From NCBI RefSeq assembly GCF_001931485.1, contig NZ_MSDV01000075.1, forward strand, positions 62,001 to 126,000: 64,000 nt of DNA, given 5' to 3'. Positions within the stretch are counted from its first letter, which is position 1, and every line of letters starts with the position of its first letter. The position numbers and the translations under genes were made by a program. The notes under the pieces were generated by a model. The model was not told the DNA's origin, did not search any database, and worked only from the letters and a program-made list of their open reading frames with translations. This stretch comes from Burkholderia sp. SRS-W-2-2016. GTDB taxonomy: Bacteria > Pseudomonadota > Gammaproteobacteria > Burkholderiales > Burkholderiaceae. Of the stretch, positions 7,810 to 16,617 are shown in pieces.

Positions 7810-10800
7810 CCACGCTCTTTCATCCGCTGCATATCTTCATCCTCGGGCTCGGCGGCGGCTTCGTCATTCCGCTGCTGTACCGGCTCGGCAAGCCGTGGCT
7901 CACGCTCGGCTTTTTCGTCGCGCTGGGCGGCATCGTGCTGGTCAGCGGCGTGTCGTTCTATGGGCTGATCGCCGGCGGCGACACGATCGAGGTGCTGACC
8001 GCCGGCGCGCTGCCGCCGGTGTCGATCAATCTGCGCTTCGGTCCGTGGGAAGCGTTCTTCACGTTCACCGTCAACATGGTCGCGCTGCTCGGCGCACTGC
8101 ATCTGTGGGACCGGCTGCGCGGCAATTACGCGGCGCTGCTGCTGTATCTGATCCTCGTGATGGGCATCGACGGGATGGTGATGACCCGCGACCTGTTCAA
8201 CCTGTTCGTGTTTCTCGAGATCGTCTCGATCGCGACGTACGGGCTGTTCGGGCTCGAGCGCAAGCCGGCCGCGCTCGCCGCCGCGTTCAAGTACATCATC
8301 GCGACCGTGATCGCGTCGACGCTCTTCCTGCTCGGCGCGGTGCTGCTCTATTACGTGAGCGGCACGCTGAACATCGACCAGCTGCTGTCGATGCGCGACC
8401 AGCTCGGCGGCCCGATCGGCACCACCGCGGTGCTGCTGGTGTTCGCGAGTCTCGTGATCGAACTGAAGCCGTTTCCGGCCAACGGCTGGGGGCTCGATGT
8501 CTACGAGACGATGCCGAGCGGCGTCGCCGCGATGGTGTCGGTCGGCGTGTCGGCGGGGGTGTTTTTCGCGCTGCTGAAGCTGCTGCCGCTGTTCGACGGC
8601 CAGTTGACGCTGCTGGCCATGTCGGGCGGCGCGACCTTCCTGTTCTCGAATCTGCTCGCGCTGAAGCAATCGAAGCCACAGCGCGTGCTCGGCTATTCGT
8701 CGATCGGACAGATGGCGCTGCTGATGCTGTCGCTCGCACTGCTGCGCCAGATCGGCGCGGAGGCGGCGATTCCGCTGGTGGTCGGTGGCCTGTTCATCAA
8801 CCATCTGTTCGCGAAGGCCGGGCTGTTCTGGCTGGCCGGCGTGGTGCAGCGCTACCACCGCGATCCGCGCGCGGTGCTGGCGCGCAACCCGCTGATGATC
8901 GGCCTGCTCGGACTGTTCATGGTCGCGATCGCGGGGCTGCCGCCGTTCCCCGGCTTCTGGGCCAAGTGGGAACTGGTGATGCGCCTGACCGCCGCCGGCA
9001 AACCGTACTGGATCGTGCTGATCCTGACCGGCTCGCTGCTCGAAGCGGGCTACATGTTCCGCTGGTTCGTGCGCGCGCTGCGGCCCTCCAGCCGCGAAGC
9101 GCACGCGCGCCCCGACATCTTCGCGCTGCTGCCGCTGCTCGGCGTCGCGCTGTTGCTGATCGGGGCCGGGTATCTGGCAGCGCTGATCTCGGGCGTCGCG
9201 TCGCTGTGGATCTTCTCGCCGCTTCTCGCCGGCGCGCTGTTCTATGGGGCCGACCGGCTGCCGGGACGGGTCAAAGGCGTGCTCGCACTGCTCGCGATCG
9301 CGCTGATCGGCGCGCTGCTCGCGGCCGGCACGAGCAGCATCGCCGGACTGTTCGCGTGGCTGCTGCTGGCCGGCAGCCTCGTGATCACCGCGGCGAGCCT
9401 GTATCGCGACGATTCGCGCGAAGGTTTCTATCCGATGCTGGTCGTGCTGGCACTGTCGATTCCCGCGCTGCTGCGCTCGTCGACGACGCTCGAATTTTTC
9501 TATAGCTGGGAGATCGTCACGCTGTCGTCGTGCTTCCTGATCGCCAAATGCCGGCGCGCGGGGCCCCACGTGCTGACCTTCCTGCTGTTCTCGCTGCTGT
9601 CGGCGTTCTTCCTGCTGGCGGGCTTCGCGAGCATCGCGGCGATCGACGGCAGCATCCAGATCGCCTCGCTGATCCACGCGGGACCGGAGGCGAACCGCGC
9701 GTTCGTGCTGCTGGCGGCCGGCTTCCTGATCAAGGCCGGCGCGATCGGCGTACACGTGTGGCTGCCGGGCGCGTATTCGGAGGCGGAAGACGATGTGACC
9801 GCGATGCTGTCGTCGGTGGTCAGCAAGGTCGCGATGTTCGGGCTGCTGATCAGCACCTATCTGACGATCCGCTCCGAGGTCGGCCTCGAACTCGCGCACG
9901 CGATGACATGGATAGGGATGCTGACGACCCTCGCCGGCGCGCTGATGGCATTGCGGCAGAACGACTTCAAACGGATGCTGGCGCTCTCCAGCATGAGCCA
10001 GATCGGTTACATCGTGACCGCGATCGGCCTGATGAGCCATCTCGGCTGGGTCACCGCGCTGTATCTGGTCGCCAATCACATGCTGGTGAAGGGCATTCTG
10101 TTTCTCGCGCTGGCCGGCGTGATTCTGCGCACCGGCACGCGCAACTTCGCCGATGTCGGCGGCCTCGCGCGCGAGATGCCGTTCACGTTCGCGATGGTCG
10201 TGATCGCGCTGGTGTCGATGTCCGGGCTGCCGCCGTTGATGGGCTTCGGCGGCAAGTGGCTGCTGCTCAGCGCGATGACCGACAAGGGCTGGTATGGCCT
10301 CGCGATCTGCGGGCTGATCGCGACCTGCGCGGGTTTTCTGTACATGACGCGCTTCGTCAACGGCATCTTTTTGCAGCCGCGGCCGGCGCAGCGGCTGCCG
10401 GTGCGCGAAGCGCCGCTTGCGCTGCTGGTGCCGCAGTTCCTGCTGGTGCTCGGCATCCTGATCCTGTCGTTCTTCCCGAAGCTGCTGATCGAGCCGGTCT
10501 CGGCCGCGATCGATCCGCAGTTCGCCGCGACGCTGGTGTGGGGCGGGATGTCGCTCGAAAGCATCTATGGGTTCTGGAATCCGACGCCGGTCGTGATCGT
10601 CGTGCTGATCGTCGCGGCGCTCGTGTTCGGGCTCGGCGTGTGGTACTACCGCAGCCGGCGCGGCAACGCGGCCGATGCGCCCGATTTCTATCACTTCTAT
10701 CGGCCGATGCTAAGCCGTACGGTCCCGCCGTTCGCGCAGATGTTCTGGCGCGGTGCGTCGCATTTCGCGCTGGTTGCCGCCGCGCGGATCCGGCGCGTTT

Positions 10801-10901
10801 ATAGCGGCAATGGGCAGACTTACGCGCTGTATGTGCTGCTCTATTTTCTGGCGATTTATTTTTTGAGCACGGGGTTCGGCGCGGTTTCGGCGGGGTCGTA
10901 G
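7803..10901 (+). CDS. Giant fused antiporter subunit with two MnhD/NuoL-type proton-channel modules
   Basis: This 1032-residue polytopic membrane protein holds two complete proton-translocating (Proton_antipo_M) modules in tandem. Module one (about 1-480) has the helix-5 Glu in RDLFNLFVFLEIVSIATYGLF (about residue 139), IELKPFPANGWGLDVYE and INHLFAKAGLFW. Module two (about 520-1032) repeats the plan with FFYSWEIVTLSSC, FLIKAGAIGVHVWLPGAYSEAEDDVTA and VANHMLVKGILFLALAG. The key Glu and Lys residues are kept in both, so both channels may work. In ordinary Mrp operons these would be separate MrpA and MrpD proteins. The start at 7803 overlaps mnhC. The last 46 bp overlap the convergent downstream gene. 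Confidence 0.88.
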   Translation: MVATLFHPLHIFILGLGGGFVIPLLYRLGKPWLTLGFFVALGGIVLVSGVSFYGLIAGGDTIEVLTAGALPPVSINLRFGPWEAFFTFTVNMVALLGALHLWDRLRGNYAALLLYLILVMGIDGMVMTRDLFNLFVFLEIVSIATYGLFGLERKPAALAAAFKYIIATVIASTLFLLGAVLLYYVSGTLNIDQLLSMRDQLGGPIGTTAVLLVFASLVIELKPFPANGWGLDVYETMPSGVAAMVSVGVSAGVFFALLKLLPLFDGQLTLLAMSGGATFLFSNLLALKQSKPQRVLGYSSIGQMALLMLSLALLRQIGAEAAIPLVVGGLFINHLFAKAGLFWLAGVVQRYHRDPRAVLARNPLMIGLLGLFMVAIAGLPPFPGFWAKWELVMRLTAAGKPYWIVLILTGSLLEAGYMFRWFVRALRPSSREAHARPDIFALLPLLGVALLLIGAGYLAALISGVASLWIFSPLLAGALFYGADRLPGRVKGVLALLAIALIGALLAAGTSSIAGLFAWLLLAGSLVITAASLYRDDSREGFYPMLVVLALSIPALLRSSTTLEFFYSWEIVTLSSCFLIAKCRRAGPHVLTFLLFSLLSAFFLLAGFASIAAIDGSIQIASLIHAGPEANRAFVLLAAGFLIKAGAIGVHVWLPGAYSEAEDDVTAMLSSVVSKVAMFGLLISTYLTIRSEVGLELAHAMTWIGMLTTLAGALMALRQNDFKRMLALSSMSQIGYIVTAIGLMSHLGWVTALYLVANHMLVKGILFLALAGVILRTGTRNFADVGGLAREMPFTFAMVVIALVSMSGLPPLMGFGGKWLLLSAMTDKGWYGLAICGLIATCAGFLYMTRFVNGIFLQPRPAQRLPVREAPLALLVPQFLLVLGILILSFFPKLLIEPVSAAIDPQFAATLVWGGMSLESIYGFWNPTPVVIVVLIVAALVFGLGVWYYRSRRGNAADAPDFYHFYRPMLSRTVPPFAQMFWRGASHFALVAAARIRRVYSGNGQTYALYVLLYFLAIYFLSTGFGAVSAGS

Positions 10902-11545
10902 TCCCGCGCGGGCCGCTGCACCGCCCGCACCAGGCCGCTGCCGCCGCCTCCGCAGAAGAACAGCTCCGCGCCGTCCGATTCGAGTCCCGAGACGCCGGTC
11001 CCCGCCGGCATCGCGACGCTTTCCAGCACTTCGCCGCTGCGCGGATCGATGTGCCGCAGCTCGCTCTCGTCGCCTTCCCACGTGCCGTGCCACAGCTCGC
11101 CGTCGACCCACGTGATACCGGTCACGAAGCGATCCGATTCGATCGTGCGCAGCACCGCGCCGGTTTCGGGATCGAGTTGATAGATTTTCCGTTCGGGATA
11201 CTGACCAACCCACAGCGAGCCTTCCGCCCACGTGAGCCCCGAGTCGCCGCCGTTGCCGGGCGCGGGAATCGTCGCGAGCACCTGGCCGGTGAGCGGATCG
11301 AGTTTCTGGATGCGGCCGTGCGCGATCTGGTACAGATGCTGGCCGTCGAACGCGGTGCCCGCGTCGGCCTCGACCGGCAGAGAGCGCAGCGTGGCGCCGC
11401 TGGCCGGATCGATCGCGTCGAGCCGTTCGCCGGTCGCGATCCACACCTGGCGGCCGTCGTAGGTAACGCCATGCACTTTGTCGACGCCCGCAAAGGGCCC
11501 ATATTCGCGGACGATTCTGGCAGCTGATCGGTTCATGGCGGTCAT
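10856..11545 (-). CDS. YVTN/Vgb-like beta-propeller protein
   Basis: The 229-residue product consists of about five repeats of roughly 40 residues carrying motifs such as LDAIDPASGATLRSLP, IQKLDPLTGQVLATIP and IYQLDPETGAVLRTIE, typical of beta-propeller blades (YVTN, SMP-30 or glutaminyl cyclase-like). There is no signal peptide from the chosen ATG at 11545; an alternative ATG lies at 11536. It sits five bases downstream of a regulator gene and is probably co-transcribed with it. No enzymatic motif can be named with certainty, so the function stays open. Confidence 0.7.
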   Translation of the reverse strand: MTAMNRSAARIVREYGPFAGVDKVHGVTYDGRQVWIATGERLDAIDPASGATLRSLPVEADAGTAFDGQHLYQIAHGRIQKLDPLTGQVLATIPAPGNGGDSGLTWAEGSLWVGQYPERKIYQLDPETGAVLRTIESDRFVTGITWVDGELWHGTWEGDESELRHIDPRSGEVLESVAMPAGTGVSGLESDGAELFFCGGGGSGLVRAVQRPARDYDPAETAPNPVLKK

Positions 11546-11550
11546 CCTAA

Positions 11551-12795
11551 TCACGAAGGAAACGGAGCGGGGAGTAACAAAGCCGTCGCGAATCCGGCGG
11601 CGGGCGGCGTCATCCAGCGACGCGCGCGGCCGTCGCCGACCGGCTGCACCTTGCCGGCGGCGGCCAGCGAATCGAGCGCGCGCTGCACGGTGCGCTGACT
11701 CGCGCCGAGCACCAGCGCGAGCGCCGAACTGGACCACGCCTGACCATCGGACAGAAACGCGAGCACGGCCGCGTGTTCGCCGTCGACCGGCGGTGCAAGG
11801 ACCACGACCTCGCTCGCGTGACGCGGCTCCAATGCGAAGCCGCGCGACGTCGCATTGATGCCGGCGAGCGTGCCGAGCGCCGCGCGCAGCCGGCCGATCT
11901 CGACACGCAAACGCGCGCGATGCGTTTCGTCGGCGCGCTTCGTGCGAAACGCACTTGCGATCAGTGTGTCGCGTGGAACGTCGGCCGGCCATGCTTCGCC
12001 GAGCAGGCGGGCCAGCGCAAATAGCACCGGGCGGCTGGCTAGCGCGACGGTTGCGTTCGCATCGCTGATTGCGTAGCGGCAGGCGTCGATGATAAGCGGG
12101 CGATGGGTGGATGGGGCGCGATGCGTGGGTTCAGCGAACAGCTTCTCGACCTCATCGAGCAGCACGAGCCGTTCTTCGCCACCCGCGATCACGCGCGCCG
12201 CCGGCTTTTGCAGCGCCAGCGCCGCGTTTTCGACTTCCGCGCCCAACGCCGGAATGGCCGCCGCCCGCGCCGCCCGTTCGGCGCGCGCGAGCGCCGCGCG
12301 CGCGGCCTGGCTGCGCAGCCGCCGCAGCGCAACTCCGGCGACCACCAGCTCGTGCGCGGCGCGCAACGCGGGCGGCAACAGCCGCGCGTCGAGGCCAGCT
12401 AGCCGCCGTTCCGCTTCATCGAGACGACCGGTCAGCAGCAGACGACGCGCCGTCAGATAGCGCGCATGCGCGGCATTCACGCGATCGCCGTGCGCGTCGA
12501 GCGTGGCGATGGCGCTATCGAGCGCCTTGGCGGGCCAGCCGAGATCGCGCGACGCGAAAGCAATCTCCGCTTCGGCGACCACGCACCTGGCGCGCGCGAC
12601 CGCCTCCTTCGCGCCGAAGCCGCGCGCGGCATCGCGCAGCAACGCCTTCGCGCGCCCGAACTCGCCGAGCTGCGCCATCGCGATACCGCGCAGCGCGCGC
12701 GCCGGCGGATCGTCGCGCAACGCGACGCGGTCGAGCGCGCCGAGCGGATCGCCGGCCGCGAGCGCGCGCGCCGCCGCACCGATCAACGCGTCCAT
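11551..12795 (-). CDS. Helix-turn-helix regulator with helical-repeat N-terminus
   Basis: The 414-residue product has an Ala/Arg-rich, helical-repeat N-terminal two-thirds (TPR-like appearance, for example AHARYLTARRLLLTGRLDEAERRLAGLDARLLP) and a C-terminal winged-helix segment (AAVLAFLSDGQAWSSSALALVLGASQRTVQRALDSLAAAGKVQPVGDGRARRW). This suggests a cytoplasmic transcription factor, possibly acting on itself and on the propeller gene that follows after five bases. ATG at 12795 is used; another in-frame start at 12810 is possible. The ligand is unknown. Confidence 0.7.
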   Translation of the reverse strand: MDALIGAAARALAAGDPLGALDRVALRDDPPARALRGIAMAQLGEFGRAKALLRDAARGFGAKEAVARARCVVAEAEIAFASRDLGWPAKALDSAIATLDAHGDRVNAAHARYLTARRLLLTGRLDEAERRLAGLDARLLPPALRAAHELVVAGVALRRLRSQAARAALARAERAARAAAIPALGAEVENAALALQKPAARVIAGGEERLVLLDEVEKLFAEPTHRAPSTHRPLIIDACRYAISDANATVALASRPVLFALARLLGEAWPADVPRDTLIASAFRTKRADETHRARLRVEIGRLRAALGTLAGINATSRGFALEPRHASEVVVLAPPVDGEHAAVLAFLSDGQAWSSSALALVLGASQRTVQRALDSLAAAGKVQPVGDGRARRWMTPPAAGFATALLLPAPFPS

Positions 12796-12963
12796 GGTTT
12801 GCGCGCACACGCGCCGCGCGTCACTGCATCAAGCGAATCCCGCCACACTTGTCACTCCCGCCGGGTCGATGGCCGGTACTAATCTAGCACGACCATCAAC
12901 CGTCACCGAGGCCGTCGCGGCAAGGGCCCGCGCGGCACGGCACGACTCACGGAGGGACGCGAA

Positions 12964-13725
12964 ATGACCACCCACACGACTGCAACACGCGAACAGTGGC
13001 TGAGCGCGCGGCGCGCACTGCTCGAAGCCGAAAAAGCCCACACGCGACGCGGCGACGAGCTCGCGCAACAACGCCAGGCGCTGCCGTGGGTGCGGGTCGA
13101 CAAGAGCTATCGCTTCGACACGGAGCGAGGCAGCGCGTCGCTCGCCGATCTGTTTCAGGGACGCTCGCAACTGCTCGTCTATCACTTCATGTTCGGCCCG
13201 GACTACAAGGCCGGCTGCCCGTCGTGCTCGTCGATCGCGGATGGCTTCGACGGCTTCGCAGTGCATCTCGCGCATCACGATGTGATGCTGATGGCGGTGT
13301 CGCGCGCGCCGCTTGCGAAGCTTCAGGAGTACCAACGGCGGATGGGCTGGACGTTCCCGTGGGCATCGTCGGCGGACGGCGATTTCAACTTCGACTTCAA
13401 CGTTTCGTTCACCGAAGCGCAGCAGCGCAACCACGAGATCGACTACAACTACGCGCGCAACGGCCACGCAATGGACGCGACGCCTACCCCGGAGCCGGTC
13501 GCGCAGTTCGCGGCGACCTGCGGCACCGACGCGGCCACCTATTCGCTCGATCGGCCGGGCATGAGCGCGTTCGTGCTGGAGGATGACGTCGTTTATCACA
13601 CGTACTCGACCTACGCGCGCGGGGTCGATGGGCTGTGGGGGATGTATCAGTGGCTCGATCGCGCGCCGAAGGGGCGCAACGAGACGGGGATCTGGTGGCG
13701 CCGTCACGACGAGTACGCGCGGTGA
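12964..13725 (+). CDS. DUF899 thioredoxin-fold family protein
   Basis: The 253-residue product matches DUF899, a thioredoxin-like family. Visible hallmarks are REQWLSARRALLEAEK at the start, LLVYHFMFGPDYKAGCPSCSS with a CxxC pair at about residues 80-83, and VYHTYSTYARGVDGLWGMYQWLD near the end. The CxxC lies where thioredoxin-like proteins hold their active site, but no substrate is known. It is coupled to the following DUF2182 gene by a one-base overlap. Confidence 0.85.
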   Translation: MTTHTTATREQWLSARRALLEAEKAHTRRGDELAQQRQALPWVRVDKSYRFDTERGSASLADLFQGRSQLLVYHFMFGPDYKAGCPSCSSIADGFDGFAVHLAHHDVMLMAVSRAPLAKLQEYQRRMGWTFPWASSADGDFNFDFNVSFTEAQQRNHEIDYNYARNGHAMDATPTPEPVAQFAATCGTDAATYSLDRPGMSAFVLEDDVVYHTYSTYARGVDGLWGMYQWLDRAPKGRNETGIWWRRHDEYAR

Positions 13726-14528
13726 TGGACCGGACGCTCCCGCGCCGCGCGGCTCGTGCGGACCTCGCTTTCGTCGCGATCTGCGCGCTGCTGTTCGCCG
13801 CGAGCGTCGCGGCGACGCTCGCGCAGCACGCGTCCATGGCGACGATGGGCGAACTGCCGCTGCCCGGCGGTGGCTCGCTATCGATGCTGTGGATGCCGAC
13901 CTGCGGCCGAACCTGGGCGCGCGCGGCGGCATCGTTCGTCGGCATGTGGATCGTGATGATGGCGGCGATGATGCTGCCGTCGCTCGCCGCGATGCTGCTG
14001 CGTTATCGTGCGGCGGTCGGCGCGCGGGTGCAAGCGGGACGACTGGCCGGATTCACGCTGCTGGTCGCCGGCGGGTACGCACTGGTCTGGAGCGCACTCG
14101 GGCTCGCCATGTTCATGGTCGGTGACGCGTTCGCCATGCTCGAACTACGTTGGCCACCGCTCGCGCATGGGATGCCGTCGATCACCGGCGTCGTCGTGCT
14201 GCTGGCGGGCGCCGTGCAGTTCAGCGGGTGGAAGGCACGCCATCTGGCCTGCTGTCGCGCGACGCCAAGCGTCGCCGTCGCAGTTGGTCCGGCCGGCGCC
14301 TTCCGGTGCGGGTTGCGAACCGGCGTCCATTGCTGCTGCTCATGCGCCGGCCTGACGGCATTGCTGGTGGTGGTCGGCGTCGCGGATCTGCGTCTGATGG
14401 CGGGGCTGACAGCCGCGATCACCGCCGAGCGGCTGCTTCCCGACGGGATGCGAGCCGCGCGGACGATCGGCGTGCTGGTCGGCGGCGGCGGCTTGCTGTT
14501 GCTCGCGCGGGCTGCATCGGTCGGCTGA
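13725..14528 (+). CDS. DUF2182 predicted metal-binding integral membrane protein
   Basis: This 267-residue membrane protein has about six hydrophobic helices and the DUF2182 marker WIVMMAAMMLPSLAAMLLRY, plus a Cys-rich loop (HLACCRATP, then GVHCCCSCAGLTALL) expected in this predicted metal-binding family. ATG at 13725 overlaps the stop of the DUF899 gene (TGATG), so the two are translationally coupled and may act together. A GTG one codon earlier is also possible. No transport substrate can be given. Confidence 0.82.
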   Translation: MDRTLPRRAARADLAFVAICALLFAASVAATLAQHASMATMGELPLPGGGSLSMLWMPTCGRTWARAAASFVGMWIVMMAAMMLPSLAAMLLRYRAAVGARVQAGRLAGFTLLVAGGYALVWSALGLAMFMVGDAFAMLELRWPPLAHGMPSITGVVVLLAGAVQFSGWKARHLACCRATPSVAVAVGPAGAFRCGLRTGVHCCCSCAGLTALLVVVGVADLRLMAGLTAAITAERLLPDGMRAARTIGVLVGGGGLLLLARAASVG

Positions 14529-14734
14529 AACGACCGCGGGACGCGCCTCGCCAATGCCGATCGCTGCAGAATCCGGCGCGATGCGACCGGACTATCTCGA
14601 AATTGTTCTAATTTTGGAAACAGTGAGTTCAGAAATTAGGTATTTACCCTAGTTCCGGCGCCCCCTAGACTGTCATCACTGCTGCAAACAAGTGAGTTTC
14701 GCAGCCAAACAAGATAAATCTGGAGGTAATAGTC

Positions 14735-15001
14735 ATGAAATCGCTCGTTCAAGCCGTCGTTATCGCTGCTACCCTGGTCGCTCCGGTTGCTGTTTTCGCT
14801 CAATCGAACCAGCCGAAGACCCGCGCGGAAGTTCGCGAAGAACTGATCCAGATCGAAAAGGCCGGCTACAACCCGGCACGTTCGAACCCGAATGAATACC
14901 CGGCGAACATCCAGGCTGCGGAAGCTCGCGTCGCTGCGCAAAACAGCGCGGTTGGCGGCGTAACGAGCGGTTCGTCGCAGCAAGGCAAGGCAGCTCAGTA
15001 A
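14735..15001 (+). CDS. DUF4148 small exported protein
   Basis: The 88-residue product has a clear signal peptide (MKSLVQAVVIAATLVAPVAVFAQ) and then the DUF4148 core, TRAEVREELIQIEKAGYNPA, continuing with NPNEYPANIQAAEARVAAQ. DUF4148 proteins are abundant, small periplasmic proteins of Burkholderiaceae without known function. The ribosome binding site CTGGAGG is good, and codon use is less GC-biased than in neighbours, which suggests high expression. The upstream 200 bp are AT-rich and probably hold its promoter. Confidence 0.9.
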   Translation: MKSLVQAVVIAATLVAPVAVFAQSNQPKTRAEVREELIQIEKAGYNPARSNPNEYPANIQAAEARVAAQNSAVGGVTSGSSQQGKAAQ

Positions 15002-15079
15002 GCTGAACCCCTGGCTGGAAAGTTGTTGTAGCTGTACCTGCCGGAGCGCTACGCCATAGTGCTCCCGCAGCTTCCCCTA

Positions 15080-15117
15080 CTGGCCTGCCATCGCGGTTGA
15101 ATGCGATGGCGGGCCAG
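15080..15117. terminator. Stem-loop between DUF4148 gene and xylose operon end
   Basis: CTGGCCTGCCATCGC at 15080-15094 pairs with GCGATGGCGGGCCAG at 15103-15117 (14 of 15 pairs, one G-T), with an 8-base loop. It lies after the DUF4148 gene and beyond the convergent end of the semialdehyde dehydrogenase gene, so it could stop both transcripts. The T-tract is poor. Confidence 0.6.
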
Positions 15118-15153
15118 TTCCGTTTCCGCGCCGACAACCGTCAGACATTCACA

Positions 15154-16596
15154 TCAAACCGCACCCGGATTGATATAAGCCGTCTTCACCGTCGTATAAA
15201 ACTCGCGCGCATAACTCCCCTGCTCGCGCGGACCATAGCTCGACCCTTTGCGACCGCCAAACGGCACGTGGTAATCGACACCCGCGGTCGCGGTGTTGAC
15301 CATCACCATCCCCGCCTGCACATGACGGCGGAAATGGCTCGCATACTTCAGCGAAGTCGTGCAAATGCCGGCCGACAGCCCGAACTCGGTATCGTTCGCA
15401 ACCGCCAGCGCTTCCTGGTAGTCCTTCACCTTGATCACCGACGCGACCGGCCCGAACACCTCTTCGCGGTTGATCCGCATCGCCGGCGTGGTCTGCGTGA
15501 CCAGCGCGGGCGCGAGGAAGTAGCCGCGCGTCGCGCCATCAACCCGCTCGCCGCCGAACACCGTGCCGCCCTCTTCGCGCGCGACCGCCAGATAACGCTC
15601 GTCCTGCGCCAGCTGCTTGTCGTCGACGACCGGCCCGATGTGCGTGCCGTCCGCGAGCGCATCGCCGACCGTCAGCTTCTGCATGCGCGCCTTCATCGCA
15701 TCGATGAAGCGGTCATGAATCCCTTCGGTCACGATCAGCCGGCTCGACGCGGTGCAGCGCTGGCCGGTCGAATAGAACGCGCCGTTGATGCACGCTTCGA
15801 CCGCGACGTCGAGATCGGCGTCGTCGAGCACCACCATCGGGTTCTTGCCGCCCATCTCCAGCTGGAATTTCTTGCCCGACTCGAAACACTTCGCGCCGAT
15901 CGCGCGACCGGTCGCCACCGAGCCGGTGAAGCTCAGCGCATCGACATCCGGCGACGACACCAGCGCCTCGCCGACCACCGAACCGCGCCCCATCACCAGA
16001 TTGATCACGCCAGCCGGCGCGCCCGCTTCCGCGATGATCTTGACCAGCTCCCACGTGCTCGCCGGCACGAGGTCAGCCGGCTTGATCACGACGGTGTTGC
16101 CGTACGCGAGCGCCGGCGCGATCTTCCACGCGGGGATCGCGATCGGGAAATTCCATGGCGTGATCAGCGCGACCACGCCGACCGGCTCGCGCGTCATCTC
16201 GACAGTCATCCCGGGCCGCACCGACGGCACCGTTTCGCCGCCGAGCCGCAGCGCTTCACCGGCGAAGAACTTGAAAATCTGCGCAGCGCGGCCCACTTCG
16301 CCGATCGCCTCGGGCAGCGTCTTGCCTTCTTCCCGCGCGAGCAGCCGGCCGAGTTCGGCCTTGCGCGCGAGGATCGCGCTACCCGCCTGATCGAGCAGAT
16401 CGAAGCGCTGTTGCGGCGTGGACAGCGACCACGACGCGAACGCCTTGCGCGCGGCGCCGATCGCGCGCTGCGTCTGCTCGGCGTCGGCCTGCGCGAATTC
16501 GCCGATCACGTCGTCCAGATTCGACGGACTGACGTTGCGCGACACGCTCGCGCCGTCGACCCACTGGCCGTCGATGTAATTAGCAAACTGACTCAT
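15154..16596 (-). CDS. xylA: 2-oxoglutarate semialdehyde dehydrogenase (last step of oxidative pentose pathway)
   Basis: The 480-residue enzyme belongs to the NAD(P)-dependent aldehyde dehydrogenases and should oxidise 2-oxoglutarate semialdehyde to 2-oxoglutarate in the cytoplasm. Visible are TPWNFPIAIPAWKIAPAL (about 146-163), FTGSVATGR (223-231), the catalytic Glu in LEMGGKNP (E247) and the nucleophile Cys in GQRCTASSR (C281). The substrate is inferred from its place as last gene after xylX and xylD. The symbol follows the Caulobacter xylXABCD naming; it is not xylose isomerase. The start has AGGAGGA upstream. It begins 21 bp after xylX. Confidence 0.85.
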   Translation of the reverse strand: MSQFANYIDGQWVDGASVSRNVSPSNLDDVIGEFAQADAEQTQRAIGAARKAFASWSLSTPQQRFDLLDQAGSAILARKAELGRLLAREEGKTLPEAIGEVGRAAQIFKFFAGEALRLGGETVPSVRPGMTVEMTREPVGVVALITPWNFPIAIPAWKIAPALAYGNTVVIKPADLVPASTWELVKIIAEAGAPAGVINLVMGRGSVVGEALVSSPDVDALSFTGSVATGRAIGAKCFESGKKFQLEMGGKNPMVVLDDADLDVAVEACINGAFYSTGQRCTASSRLIVTEGIHDRFIDAMKARMQKLTVGDALADGTHIGPVVDDKQLAQDERYLAVAREEGGTVFGGERVDGATRGYFLAPALVTQTTPAMRINREEVFGPVASVIKVKDYQEALAVANDTEFGLSAGICTTSLKYASHFRRHVQAGMVMVNTATAGVDYHVPFGGRKGSSYGPREQGSYAREFYTTVKTAYINPGAV

Positions 16597-16617
16597 GTAC
16601 TGATCCTCCTGATCACG

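Noticed and set aside
7755..10694. 979-codon minus-strand frame opposite the double antiporter gene
   Set aside because: The translation is an extreme Arg/Gln/His/Asp-rich polymer with no hydrophobic core, expected from the antisense of a Leu-rich membrane protein.
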